From positions 1,527,802 to 1,591,801 of the forward strand of contig CM018603.1 in assembly GCA_009192285.1 (NCBI GenBank): DNA of 64,000 bases. Direction: 5' to 3'. This DNA comes from Morchella semilibera (taxonomy: Eukaryota; Ascomycota; Pezizomycetes; Pezizales; Morchellaceae). This document shows positions 11,221 to 23,232 of the stretch, piece after piece (position 1 is the stretch's first letter; every line of letters begins with the position of its first letter). Under the pieces are notes generated by a model that was not told where the DNA came from, did not search any database, and saw nothing but the letters and a program-made list of their open reading frames with translations. The translations under genes and the position numbers were made by a program.

Positions 11221-12005
11221 ACAACACATCTTCTTTCGGTAGCCTAGACGGTCTCTATTTAGTCAGTGGTAATGTTTAGTTGTACAGTCAGGCAAAAGAA
11301 TATTTGAACGACATATTTTTGCTTCTGGCTGGTGGTGTTGTTTTCATAGGCACAGCTGTATACGTACATCTTTTGGGGTATTTTTTAAGGAACATTTTTA
11401 TATTCATGTTATCTTCCCTCGCCGTCAGCATCCCTCTTCGTCGGTTGCCTCATTCTGTGCCCCGTGCGGGTGCGTTGTGAAGAGGGGTTGGTTGGTGATC
11501 TGGGTTGTTGCACTTGTTTTTTTGAATTTATATAATAAAAAACATAAACAGTTTTTACCGTGTTCTTCTTCCTTGTGAGACTTATAGAGAGAGCCTGGCT
11601 GTTGTTGCGGGTGTGTGGTGTGGGGATGTCGTTGCAGGTGGGGCTGTATGTAGTCGATCTTGAATCTTGGCATGTGTGAAGTCACCGAGTGATATCTGAT
11701 GATCAACCCGTGGAGGTACATAATGGTGTAGATGCCCATGTTACTCGTTATCAGCACCTCGTACACGGTGAGAAGCACCCCACCCCAGACCCGGTCTCAG
11801 GCAATACAACACCCCCTACATTACCAAACTGCAAATCACTGAAGACTAGAAATGCTTTTCTAAAGCTTTCTTGCAACTGGCATACCCTAGGGTACATCGA
11901 TTTGTATGGTGACACGGTAATCTATCCTGGGTACGGGGATAAGAAATGATAATTCTGCATGTTTTGGGCCCAAAAAGTGAAGTTATCTTTCGTACTGGAT
12001 ATAGA
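9959..12005. other. gene-free stretch
   Basis: No protein gene is supported. The left half carries the 17-bp motif copies. A minus-strand ORF at about 11425-11740 has a short hydrophobic start (GIYTIMYLHGLII) but no family resemblance and no upstream exon that I can defend. Confidence 0.45.
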
Positions 12006-12124
12006 CCGATATATATCCTGAAAGGGCGATATATATATATCCTGAGAGGACGATATATATATATCCTGATAGGATGATATATATCCCGATAGGACGATAT
12101 ATATCCTGATAGGACGATATATAG
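12006..12124. repeat. AT-rich tandem repeat, about 20-bp unit
   Basis: Six or so copies of a unit close to CGATATATATCCTGATAGGA. Early copies are longer because of extra TA dinucleotides; the last three are nearly identical. The unit is partly self-complementary through ATATAT. Confidence 0.85.
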
Positions 12125-12358
12125 GCGGGGTTATGCCGAGCCATCATGAACTTTTTCAGCTTCATCACCCGATCATCAAGAAACTACTATATGCATCACC
12201 GCCCACATCAATAGTACCTTCAGATCATCTCTTCCATCATGGGGCTTGCCAGAGTTGGGGAACACAATAACTACAAGAAGTATTTGCACATGAATCTGAG
12301 CAAAACAGGTTGGGGTTTATCTACTACTGTTCTAATGATCTTGATAGTTGGCATTCAT

Positions 12359-12437
12359 GATGGTGAAGGTGAGAAGCTGATGGTGATAGTGATGGCGATG
12401 CTGATGATGATGATGATAGTGATGATGATGATGTTAG
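12359..12437. repeat. GAT-rich trinucleotide repeat
   Basis: Imperfect (GAT)n/(GGTGAT)n tract running straight into the GC-rich minisatellite. No coding support. Confidence 0.8.
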
Positions 12438-12448
12438 TGATTTAGCTT

Positions 12449-12652
12449 GCTGTCCTGCCGTCCCCGCTGCCCTGCCGTCCCTGGCGCCCTGCCGTCCCGC
12501 CGTCCCCGCCGCCCTGCCGTCCCTGGCGCCCTGCTGTCCCGCCGTCCCCGCCGCCCTGCCGTCCCCGCCGCCCTGCCGTCCCCGCCGCCCTGCCGTCCCC
12601 GCCACCCTGCCGTCCCCGCTGCCCTGCCGTCCCCGCCGCCCTGCCGTTCAGC
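12449..12652. repeat. GC-rich minisatellite, 17-bp unit
   Basis: About twelve copies of a unit close to CCGCCCTGCCGTCCCCG, some carrying TGGCG variants. It sits abruptly between an AT-rich satellite/GAT tract and AT-rich DNA. It produces Gly/Arg/Ala-rich ORFs on the minus strand that I regard as artefacts. There are no spacers, so it is not a CRISPR array. Confidence 0.9.
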
Positions 12653-14613
12653 TCCCCTACCGCCTGCATCATAGCTTATACCCTCTATATGATAGCTTAG
12701 CATACAGCGATGATATCTTATCGGGGAGTGGAGATATGCCTATCCCGAAAACTCGTGAAAGTGCACGAGTTACGCACCTGGAGGTATAAAGCATCCTTGG
12801 TTTAGGATACATTAGTATGGGAAAAGTACCGGAGGCTTTCATCCTCTATAGACAATAAGTTATCTTTTCGACTCGTGTACCACAGGGATATTATATTGCA
12901 CCGCGAATTAACACATGAGCCAACGCCTCTACCCCGCGGAAGCCGCACCTAGTGAGCCACAGCTATAGCTAGCTATCTAGTAGGACCTCACCCCCACACC
13001 TTCGATTACAAGTTTACTGCCCGCCCCCATGCATAGCTAGAAAGCTATATAATATAACAAGCGGCCCTATATCGATAAGACACCCTGCTGACTATGGATC
13101 CTTTTGGTATATATATAGGCTCGCAACCCACTATTCTATTGGCACTACGGGTGAGAAGCTCGTTCTGAGCGACACCGAACACCACAGTACCGGCGGCGTT
13201 CTGCCATAATTCACGGGCTCTAATTCATATCCGGAGGTGGAGTGGGTGTTGGGCGATACCAGTCTGGTCTATGGCTGTTCCAGGGTGTATTTTAAGATAG
13301 TGTTTACCCCCGCCTAGGCCTCTACTAAGCGGATGTTTGTGGGAAGAGAAAGGCACGCCTGTGTAGAGATATGGAGAGAGTCTATCTACATAAAATAACG
13401 CACCACGTACCACCGCCAGCCGGGCGGATCTATGGCCGGAACCCCCCCCCCCTTTCCAACGATATATGCAAGCCTCTCACCGCCACCGGATCCTCGAGTC
13501 GATATCGCCTTGCGTGGCGAGAACGATCGGGGGCGTGTTCGTTAAGGGGCTGTTGGGATGGCCCAGTTGATCAGCTTGCGTTGCGTGCGAGGCGTGATCT
13601 GCTCCTGCTGGCGTATATTTACCAATCCTACAGGCTGCGTGTGGGATGCTCCTGCGGGATCTGGGAGCGACCGCTATGGTTGTGATTTGTTAGTAGTACT
13701 GCGCTGGTGCTATGCTAGCTGTGGGGTTTCTCGGGTTCGTGTCCCCGTGCTTGTGCTTGGTCTGCGGAGATGGATCGGTTACCCCGTTTTGTGGTGTGGC
13801 TTTGGGGGGATGGGTCTGGATAGGATACGTTTAATAAGCCTGTCAATGTGCGCGCGTGTTGGGGCTAAGTGTTCGTTTTCGCACAACTAATTACCTAAAC
13901 TACGGCCTCGATATCTAAATGCTAGCTAGAAAACCAGGAAACTCTTTTTTAAAGGAGCTATGCTGATCCGAGGGTATTAAGTAGTGTGGTTCCCACTTTT
14001 CAGCACCCCACTTCAGGGAGGATGCTTATAATAGTAAAGCGTCTAGATGGTCACCGCCTATGCTAATCCTCCGCCTCAACACCCCCATAACTCACGACAT
14101 GAACAGAGGGTTTCTGGACACTATATGCAATCAGCCCCAACACTACCCTACCCCCCAGGGACTGCGACAGATACAGGCCAGCAATTACACACTCACCGTA
14201 AATCTCACAATGTGGTGCACGCTACCACCAAGACCATGGCTTCGGTGTAGCAGGTGGTATTTCACCGCCGTACATACTGGGTTTCTCCGCTCAACTAAAC
14301 CGTCATCATAAGAATTATTGATATGGGGGCGCTGGTTCGGTTCAGGTGTTTTCTGGGTGTTGCGGGTCTGGGTGAGCGTTCACATACAATGTCAGGGGGG
14401 ATAACACACCTCGTTAATCACCATCCTGGCTATCGAGCTTGATTAAATGGTAATTTTAACCAAGAGTTCACGGTCCGAGCGCGTTAACGGGCAGACCAAA
14501 ACACCACCGGTCACTCGGTCACCTTCCAGGCGGTGTGTTGCCACCCCTAACCCTTGATGGCGAAGGTTTAGTCATCAAAGAAAAAGCAAAATGAAAAAAG
14601 ATTATTAATGTTA
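12653..14613. other. gene-free stretch
   Basis: I see no gene, tRNA or strong repeat. ORFs such as the one at 13558-13890 have the Cys/Val/Gly-rich composition of chance frames and no motif. Confidence 0.5.
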
Positions 14614-14696
14614 CTCTCTGGCGGGGAATTGAACCCCGGTCACTCGCGAACCAATTTAATGACAAGCGAGTATACTAACCACTATACTACCAAAGA
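14614..14696 (-). tRNA. tRNA-Asp (GTC) with intron
   Basis: On the minus strand the acceptor stem pairs TCTTTGG with CCAGAGA (one G-T pair). The D-arm is TAGTATAGTGGTTAGTATA-like and the anticodon stem is CTCGC/GCGAG. The loop starts TTGTCA (anticodon GTC) and is extended by an 11-nt intron after position 37. The T-arm is CGGGG-TTCAATT-CCCCG. A TTTTTT tract downstream (about 14595-14600) is a Pol III terminator. Confidence 0.88.
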
Positions 14697-17600
14697 TGTT
14701 GATAGTAGGGATAATTTTGGATTTATAACAATATACTCCACCAACACTCCACCCGAACCCCCGGCTTCATAACAGAACACCCCCCGTCCCGAATACAACA
14801 TACTGGGCTCGATTATATGTACCAAGTATTTTACTGTGCCACGCACTGGTCCTAGAACCCCCTACGCAATACTACCAGGAGTCCCCGGCGTACACTCCCG
14901 GCGTACACTCCCGACTTCAGTCAAGTTCATAACACAAGAGCATCGGCGGTAGTAGAGGCCAGTGCAGTTAGAAAGAGGCTTTGAGGTCAGTAACCGAATC
15001 GTGTAGTCGGAGCATGATTACATGTATTCCTGTATACTTAAGCATGTACACCACCCTTCAGTCCTATAACCCCTCCCTTCGATTTCTCAAATAATCGAAG
15101 TTACCTATATAGCACCCCCCCTCCCCACATTCAATAAGGTGGTACCCGGTTCCTGGACCCACTATCTCCCGCGGTACGCGGCAGAAAGTCACAGTGCAGG
15201 AGAGACAAGCTAGTCTTAGTCGTGATACATACATGTAGTTGCTTTCGTGGATTTGGAGTTGGGCAACCGAAAGTATGCTCTGCGGTTCTAGTTGACATCA
15301 GAGACTGAATAATAATGCCCACTCTAGCTAGTAATACAAACCTAGTCCTGTCGAGCGATCGGACTAGCTCTTACCAAGGCCCCCGCTTGCTTAATGGTTG
15401 ATCAAAAAAAGGGGGGGGGCCTCGCCTCTGTGTCCCGGAGAGAGGAAAACCAGATTAGAAAAAGTACTATTAGTTTAGTGGTAATGCTCTCTTGCTCGGC
15501 TGTCTGAATACTTAAACTGCAATTGAGTAATATAATGTGACAAATTTATAAAACACTAACTTTTATTAGGGTTATTGGCTGGTGAACCAGACCATACACG
15601 CTTCTCCTTAATCTTTACAGTACTAACTACTCTTTCCCCTCTGGAATCCATTTTTTGTGTTGAGTCGGTTGTGTAACCGTATGGAAGGTATGTACAAGGC
15701 AGGAGCGGAAGGATGGAGGGCAGAACCCATATCGATAGTCCAGTCCATGACCTAAAAGGACCTAATCATATAACTATCAGTAACAGGAACATGATTATCA
15801 CTCGAATCATAAGGCTTAACCACCACTCAATCCCACACTTCCTCTCGTTCATCTCACAAATCCCTAACCCACCCTCACCCAGCCCCCAAAACCAAGTTCC
15901 TGGAAAACGGTTTTTTGTTGTCAAAAACCGGAAAAGATATTCAAAATAAACTTCTGGAAGAACATAATATTGGATCTGGGATATTAGCGTTAAAAATTCC
16001 CCGTGGATTAAAGCAGGACTAAAGCAGGACAATACCTATTCAGTACTCGCAATTAACAACACCGCCCTCCTGACATGACCTTCCCGCCCCACAAACAAAT
16101 CTTCCAAGACCCTCCCCAGCCCAAAATGTCTTGGAGCCTTTCTCCAGAGCTCACAAAGGGTCTCCCATATTTAAATCTGAACTAAATCAGAACTTGATAC
16201 CCATCCAATTAACTCTCAATCTTTAAAATCGAGACTGAAGGCATGTAATATTACCTTACTCGCATCCTCGCTTTGCCCTCGCCTTGCTGGCCTAGTGCTG
16301 CTCGAAAACTCTCCCCCTGTATAGTTAGAATTAGATTTAAAAAAGTATGTAGGGGGCTGTGGTAGAATTGAACTTACTTGGAATATTCCGGAGCCCCCAT
16401 TTGATATTAATAATGCGCGATGATGGGCGTATAGAAAGTTCCCAAAAGGCAGAACGAACCCCTATCGTGGGTTTCTATGATTGTCAGAATCGTTTACTTA
16501 AATTTAGATGAAGAACCCATACCTAGCATTCAGCTTGCTAATTACCAAGTTCTCGATAGAGAGAGCACCCAAACCTTTGCTCAATCATGAGCTCGAATGC
16601 CCTCCATACAGGGATAGGAAGCACTATCTCCGAAAGAGCGACTCACTTTATTTAACCATTAGTAAGGTTTTTCTTATGTATATGGAATAGGCAGGGCTAG
16701 AAAATCAGGTAGGTTCTCTTACCGCAACTCAAACGACCCAAATCACCGAGGGCGAACGGCCAGGTAAATGTGGTATTATTCTCCAAAACACACAATACAA
16801 TCTACGTTGGTCAGCTTACAGCATTAACAATTCGGAGAGAGTTACATACATTTGAAGTGTTCCCGCACCAGATGTACTCACGGATTCCCATCCAAGTACA
16901 GTGGGAATATTTATACACATATATCCCCTGGGAGGTCTAGTATCCGGTTCGATGAGTTGATTCACTCGAATTGTGACCTTAATAAAGGGCTCAGGTGAAC
17001 TAAAATAATACCACCGCATAATACGCTCATTAGTTTCTCTATAGACGATATTAATAATAGCAAGATAGAGAGTATTATTCACCAGTGCTTGCAGGGGGCG
17101 AGCAAAAATAAACACCGGGAGAGCCACATATATGAATATTGTGGTCGTTGCCTAAATCGTCTAATCCATACAGTTAGAAATCAGAATTCCTGTTGAATAC
17201 ACAGTTTGGAAAGAAGTTACATACTGATTCAGGGCCAACTCTGGCACTAGGGCCCAAACTAATACCCAAAATTAACGAGAACTCCCACCAGAAATTCGGG
17301 TGGTTACTCCATACCATCTTGAGCCATGTCCCATTCTACGACACAGGAATCTATTACTTAGCATCCTGTATTGGTAACTCAGGTGTATCTTACATACGTG
17401 ATGTCCAGCCTCTAAGGCAAACCCCCAAAGACATGATGGCTACAGTTGGGAACCACTTATCCAATAAACGTGGTTGCAAACTCTGGCCTAAGACAACTCG
17501 CGTCTCTCTTATATTTAATATAATTGAGGGGCACAGGGCACACAACTCTCCATAGGCTATCAACGTCTGTTAGTCCATGATGTTAAGAGATAAATGGAAA

Positions 17601-20600
17601 GGATTTAAGGAAAAAACTACTAACGTGCAAGTATCTCTGCAATGCAGATTCAAGCTACTATAAGCCTTCGTATCAGACAACGCCTGTCTCTCTTACTAAT
17701 GCTTTGTAGAAGAAAGAATAGCTACTGGTGAAGAGGATCAGAGTTAGAATAGGCTTTATTGTAGAACATGCATAAACATTATCAACTGATTACCACCGCA
17801 CGGCCGTTACTTGGATGATTCAAAGGCTTTGATACCCAAGTAGGACGGTTTGGCTGAAGCTCGAAGGAGATACTCACTTTCCTATTCCTTGAGAAAGAAG
17901 AGCCACAAACCGGAGATAGATCTGTTGATCATCTCAACTTTGGTTTCGACACAGCCTGATGGGTTGGCTTGGATGGGCTCAGAGAGAAATAGATAACCTC
18001 TCATTTAGAGACAGTTTTGGATAAAGAATGGGATACAATTCGGTCGAATAAATTTTTGGTGTATTATTAGAGGGCGAAGAGTAGGAATGGAGAAGAGGGA
18101 TAAGAACGTTTTATTATGTGGCCCGGCGCTAAGACTCCCGAATAATCATACAATGGTATAATCTTAGAGGACTCTCTGCATACGTATACATAAATCAAAT
18201 CAATTCAAACGATTAATACAATAGTATTATTGTTGATATAATACTGTGGCCCTAGGGACGCCCTGTGACGCAAGTCCATCGCGGCGTTGACTGTTGTACT
18301 AGAGAGATGACATGGTTAATCACTTAATGTTGGCTCGGGCGACTGCAAGAAAGTTGTAGCACACTAAAAAATATTAAAAATTAAAAAAACAAAACACAAC
18401 CACAGCCATGCTTTCGTAGAAGCTTGTCTCTACAAAACCCCACCGAGGATTCCCTCCCCTCTTCCATTTCCTTTGCCCTATGATCGGCTACGAGCGGGCC
18501 GAGTATAGGCTGAAGACAACGCCTGTCGCTCTTACTGGCAGGGGTGCTCCAGCATCTGACTGAAAAAAGCCAGTGCTGGGCCCCCTACCTATTGCCGACC
18601 ACCGAGCAACCGGACCGAGTGATCTGGTGTGGTGGTCGTCCTCCCGGTGTTTCGGGGTTCTGTGTACAGGACCCAAAAAATTTAGAGCACTAAGCCCTAC
18701 CTTCGAAAGATCGGTCAGTACATGTCTCATTAATTTACCGATTAGCGGAGAAGAAGCTTATTTACCTCTCAATTAAATGGGCCTCGAAGCACAGAGAACC
18801 CCGCAGCAGGCAAATCTGCCATAGGAGGCCCTGTAGGCCGGCCCCACCGAACGAAATATCTATAGTAGTAAAAATTGTCAGTATAGAGAATCCCCTACGA
18901 AAAAAGAATGTCATGTTATCGAACTGGTGTCTGACGGAGTAGATTGTCTTGGACCCCCCACAACTATATCAAAAACCGCCAATATTAGCAACAACACAGA
19001 TAAACGGATGAAAAAGTAACCGAAAGTGACAACTTACTATCTGATCTGTTTTGTGTGGTATGCATATGCATAAACACAGCAAGCAGCAACAGAAGGATAT
19101 ATATCGCCGCCCGAAGGGCCGGTAGATATACCTAGTGTCCCACAGTACAGCAGCCCTACAGGAGAGGAGAGTCTTTGCAGTACAGTTGCCCTACAAGAAG
19201 CTTTTGGACATCAGGCGCTGGTATGGAAAGAGAAAGGAAGCAAGATAGTGAGAATGATTAGGATTGTATAACTAGGTAAGTCGACTGTCCACTGAGACCT
19301 ACCCTCAGTGTGGGCACTAGTATTAGGGCTGACTTGTTATTTAGGGTTATTGATTCCCAAAGGGCAACAGTGCTCAGTAAGCGATATAAACAGTCACAGG
19401 AGCAGGTGTTAGGTATCATATATACCTGGTATTGCTGTTGATCGTGTGCTTAAGCCTCGGCCAGGGCAAAAGAGCTAAGAAGTACCAATACCAAAGACTA
19501 TAAAACACCTAGAGAGGCTCAAAAATGATGTTTTGCGTAAAGCAAATTACCTTTTCCATATATCATGCATGTATCTACGAGGACTATATATTCATTATAT
19601 TAGTGGTTGGTCTAATAGACTTGAATATATGGCCATCCAGTTCCGGGATAATAGCATGATGAGTTATACCCACAGCAGTATTTTGATACCCAGCTCAAAT
19701 CAGCAGTAAGACAAAGAGGCTCGAGTGAGTGATCGTGAATCACTCGACTGAATTTGCTTACATCAATCATACCACATCACTCGACTTTAAATTTCTTCCG
19801 TCAAACTGTGATTATTATAACCGGGCCAGGGGAATGATGATTTTATAGTTAAATCTAGTTCCGTCTCACTTAAGTACATGTATCTTGAAGAACTCCACGC
19901 GAACGCGGCTAATCATGACAAATCACTCACTCCTCCTTACCCAGTCGTTCAAACAAGTAGGACCCGACGCTCCGGTCCATCACTATACTACATTATACCC
20001 TCCTCGGTTTAATAAACTCAACCGACTCAAGTCCTCCCAGCTTTAAAGGCTTGCGTTTCGGTGACTCGACACCGCCCGCCCAAACCTTCGAGCCTGCACA
20101 ACCGAGTACCTCCTACCACACGTAACCTCTAACGCTCCAACGAATAACCGCTTTTGAATGTTATCTCCCCAGAGCAACGCACAACGGACACCAGCACCAG
20201 AGCTCTGCCGCCCAGCGCCCCCACCTCAACTACCATCCACTTAACCTCCAGCTCGGTCCCGGTATTCGCACCCTCTCGAGTCTAAGTTGGTGGCAGCCCC
20301 ATCGGTGTTCATCCGGAGCCCTGGTCACTGTATCTCCAGAATATGGCCCAAATATAGACCACAGCGGTACCCCAGATGAGAGCTACTACGTGTTGAGCAT
20401 GGCGAGGTAGGAATGAGTAATGATACTAGAGTAGATAGTGCCGACAATAGACGTCGAACAACTAGGACATGACGAGATACAGGGCGTACTTCCTCAGAGC
20501 CAAACATGCCATCCCCTTCTACAAGGTAACTAGAAGAGGGGGAGGTGATGATCCAGTCTAACTAAGTAGCTTCCAGCAGGCTCACATCTTCTTAGTGGGG

Positions 20601-21357
20601 TTTGGGATACGAACACCTAGTTATCGACTAGGTATCAATAGCAGAAAGGGACACCCAAACTACACTTTCTACCTACATAATTACTCTAAAGTCTGCGTTA
20701 CAAACACAGCGGCATCTATTCTCTAGTAAGCTAGCTTTACACAACCCACCAGGAACCCCACCATCATACCCTTTCCTCTTACCCCCGCTTCCAGCCCCGA
20801 CTCCCTCTCAGATACATGCCCAGGAAGCCCCTTTGCAACTAAAACGGTAGACTTGATATGAACGAGCCGGCATCACTAACAATAAAGATATGATCCAAAG
20901 GGGCCGTGTTTGTGGATATTCACTGATATTACATATGTTAACAGCACCCAAAGACTAAATATGCAACGGGGTGATGATATGTATTGTGGGTGGCGACATG
21001 CAGTTCTTTACCATGACTGTGTTTAGGGTGCGTTTGGTGTGGTTGTGCTTCATGCAGCGCTTTGTCAAGAAGGGGTCTGTTTGGCCATCCGGCCAATCAA
21101 ATAGGGGTGAGGGGAGTAGGTACAAGCCCAGATCGCAGCCAAAGGGCTATGTTTCAAGCAACGATGGCAACGATCTAAGCACATTTCAGAGGCCATTCCC
21201 AGTTTCTCTAGGCCAATGATAACCCCCCATTACGAGGCTACAAACCATTGACCCCCCTCAAGCTCCGCATAGTTTTATTCACAAGTCCCACCCCAATCCA
21301 GGACGAGACACTCTACTCTACTCTAAGTTATCTACACTACATACATATCTACACCCC
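14697..21357. other. 6.6-kb gene-free stretch
   Basis: No gene is supported. A D-arm-like fragment of tRNA (about 15470-15500) and a short stem near 16350-16400 look like decayed pieces only. A near-identical 22-bp string (AGACAACGCCTGTC then CTCTTACT) recurs at about 17676 and 18518, suggesting old dispersed repeats. TACATGTA occurs at 15019, 15230 and 19875. ORFs of up to 120 codons (17193-17555) lack motifs. Confidence 0.5.
19143..19200 (-). repeat. 17-bp motif, cluster 3 (two copies)
   Basis: Two minus-strand copies with perfect cores lie only 35 bp apart: 19178-19200 (GTAGGGCAACTGTACTG) and 19143-19166 (GTAGGGCTGCTGTACTG). Both are preceded by pyrimidine runs. A palindrome-like GCCCGAAGGGCC stretch lies just left at about 19110-19121. 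Confidence 0.7.
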
Positions 21358-23232
21358 TCACCTCACCTTCCTCCTCTCCTCCACGCCCTCCACCCCCTTC
21401 CCCCAGTTCCCAGCCCTCCTCCCCCACCTCACTACGCTCCAAAAATGCTCAATCCCAAATCTCGGCGGCGCCTCAGGATGTCTCTGGAACGGACTAAACG
21501 CTATCCCGTCCCTCTTATGCTCGCTGCCGACAGGTACGTCCCCCACCTCCCCGCCACTTACTATCTTCTCGTCACTCACCACTTCACTCTTCCCAGGCCT
21601 CCCTTCCCAATGCCTCTCTACCACCGACGGCCGCCACTTCACCCCCTCCCACCAGCCCTCCCCTGTCACCTCCCACAGACGGCTCACTGCACGTCGATAC
21701 GCAAACTTCTCGTCCTCGCCCGTCCACGCCGCCGCCCTCCCAAAGTCAACCCCGCCCGGCGCCGCAGGCTCCGAGCGGCCGGCACCATCGTACACCGATA
21801 TATTTGGGCGGAATGGGGCCGTGAGGTCTTGATGCGACTCTGCATACACCTCGGCACTGAGCGGATCAGAGTCACCGGACATGTCCCACTCGCCTTTTTC
21901 CTTCTCTGCAGGTGAGGTTGTGGTGGCGGCGACGGTGTCAGGGAAGAAGAGGTCGTCGATGCTCTCAACGGTAGTGGAGATGGCGAGGCGGACACCTGAC
22001 TCGTAGATGGCGTCAAGGAGCGTGATGAATCGCCGGGCTTCGTTTTTGCGGTCACTGTGTGTGAGTGGGGGGATGGAGGCGATGAAGAGAGTGTGGTAGT
22101 GAGAGGTGAGGGTGATGTAGTCGGCAGGGCCGAGGGGGGCCGCGCAGAGGTCGGCGAAGGTGAAGAGAGCGATGCCGGAGTGGACGTGGGGGATGTGTAG
22201 GGTGCGGGTGTAGACTGTGAGCACCGCTGGTTTGAGTTCGGGGGCGGCGGGTGAGGATGCAGAGGCGGCGGCGAGGACGGTTGTGATGGCGGTGTCCCAG
22301 GCATTGGGGGGTGAAGACGGCGTGAAGTAATATTCGGGCATCCGCCCGCTGGTCTCTGGGTCTGACTTCAATTCTGTCGTTTCGGTTTCTGCGCTGACCT
22401 CGTCGCTAAAGCCAACACGCCACCAGCGCCGCCCTCGGGCTTCCCGTCGCCAGTCCTTCCCTCCACCTATATCCCAGTACTCACACCTCGCTCGCAGTGC
22501 GGCCAGAAGCCCTTCAAACTCGCGTTGTCTGCCCTCGCCCGCGCCTGCTACCAAGTCCTCCGCGCGCCGGTTCGAGCTCCCCACAAGCACACCTCCCATC
22601 CCCCAAAACCCTACCAGCAGGCCACTGACCAGCTTAGCGGCAGCCCTGTCAGGCATCTGGAATTCGTCTAAGAAGAGAATTGGGCTCTCCATCACTGTTG
22701 CGCGCGCAAGACGCAGAAGCGAGTACTCGTTCTCCTCCCCCGGGAGCGCTCGCGAATGCCGTAGTGACTCGAGGGAGGTGATGATGTGCAGCATGAATGC
22801 ATTGAAGTGCCAGCGCCTCTTGGAGGCTGTTGGGAGGGAGTGGTAGAGGAGGTCAAGCAGCATGCTTTTACCGGTGCCAACCTCGCCGCTGAGGAGGAGG
22901 CCTTGGGGCGTGGTGAGCTCGAGGGCATGGTCGGCGGTGGTGAGAACGCGGATGATACTTTTGGAGTCGCGGTCAGCACCCAGGAGGTTTGGTATGAAGC
23001 GGCGTGGTGGTGGGGAAGTGGTGTCAAGAGCACGGGCGAGGGAGTGGAGGCGCGTGTTGAGGTACGGGGGTGGGGTGTAGTCGAGGAGGCGGTCGTAGAC
23101 GGATTGGAGGATGAGGGCTGCGCGGTGCTGGTTTGGATCGGGAAGGAGACGGGAGGTGGCAAGGTATGTACGGTAAAGGTGGAGCGGATTGGTGATTGTG
23201 AGGGAGGAGGCAGCAGTGGAGGAAGGAGGCAT
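21358..23232 (-). CDS. AFG1/LACE1-family AAA+ ATPase
   Basis: A 624-aa single-exon protein of the AFG1 (LACE1/ZapE) ATPase family, which in yeast and animals acts in mitochondria in quality control of inner-membrane respiratory-chain proteins. The N-terminal NPLHLYRTYLATSRLLPD with a following Gln and YDRLL matches the family's entry helix. Walker A GEVGTGKS is at residues 116-123, Walker B ILFLDEF at 185-191 and sensor SSNR at 219-222. VESIDDLFFPD and GEDEKFAYRRAVSRLWE are the conserved C-terminal blocks. It is longer than the usual 450-520 aa because of acidic and Gly/Ser-rich inserts and an 80-residue tail ending in basic residues. No strong mitochondrial presequence is seen at this ATG, so an upstream exon is possible. 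The minus-strand start at 23232 is the first ATG. Confidence 0.85.
   Translation of the reverse strand: MPPSSTAASSLTITNPLHLYRTYLATSRLLPDPNQHRAALILQSVYDRLLDYTPPPYLNTRLHSLARALDTTSPPPRRFIPNLLGADRDSKSIIRVLTTADHALELTTPQGLLLSGEVGTGKSMLLDLLYHSLPTASKRRWHFNAFMLHIITSLESLRHSRALPGEENEYSLLRLARATVMESPILFLDEFQMPDRAAAKLVSGLLVGFWGMGGVLVGSSNRRAEDLVAGAGEGRQREFEGLLAALRARCEYWDIGGGKDWRREARGRRWWRVGFSDEVSAETETTELKSDPETSGRMPEYYFTPSSPPNAWDTAITTVLAAASASSPAAPELKPAVLTVYTRTLHIPHVHSGIALFTFADLCAAPLGPADYITLTSHYHTLFIASIPPLTHSDRKNEARRFITLLDAIYESGVRLAISTTVESIDDLFFPDTVAATTTSPAEKEKGEWDMSGDSDPLSAEVYAESHQDLTAPFRPNISVYDGAGRSEPAAPGGVDFGRAAAWTGEDEKFAYRRAVSRLWEVTGEGWWEGVKWRPSVVERHWEGRPGKSEVVSDEKIVSGGEVGDVPVGSEHKRDGIAFSPFQRHPEAPPRFGIEHFWSVVRWGRRAGNWGKGVEGVEERRKVR

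Noticed and set aside
11425-11778. 117-codon minus-strand frame with a hydrophobic start
   Set aside because: Begins at a non-ATG codon just after a stop, lacks conserved motifs, and I could not find an upstream exon that joins in frame.
12324-12703. Gly/Arg/Ala-rich frames and a possible CRISPR-like array
   Set aside because: The 17-bp units abut with no spacers. This is a GC-rich minisatellite, and the frames are repeat artefacts.
15470-15545. tRNA-like segment with TAGTTTAGTGGTAATGC
   Set aside because: Only a D-arm-like string is present. No pairing anticodon stem, T-arm or acceptor stem follows, so at most it is a relic.
16350-16400. GGGGGCT..AGCCCCC stem resembling a tRNA acceptor
   Set aside because: The interval of about 47 bases is too short for a tRNA and the T-arm does not pair properly.
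21684-23162. Pro/Ser/Thr-rich frames overlapping the AFG1-like gene
   Set aside because: They are alternative-frame shadows of the same strand or antisense to it, without motifs or a sensible start.
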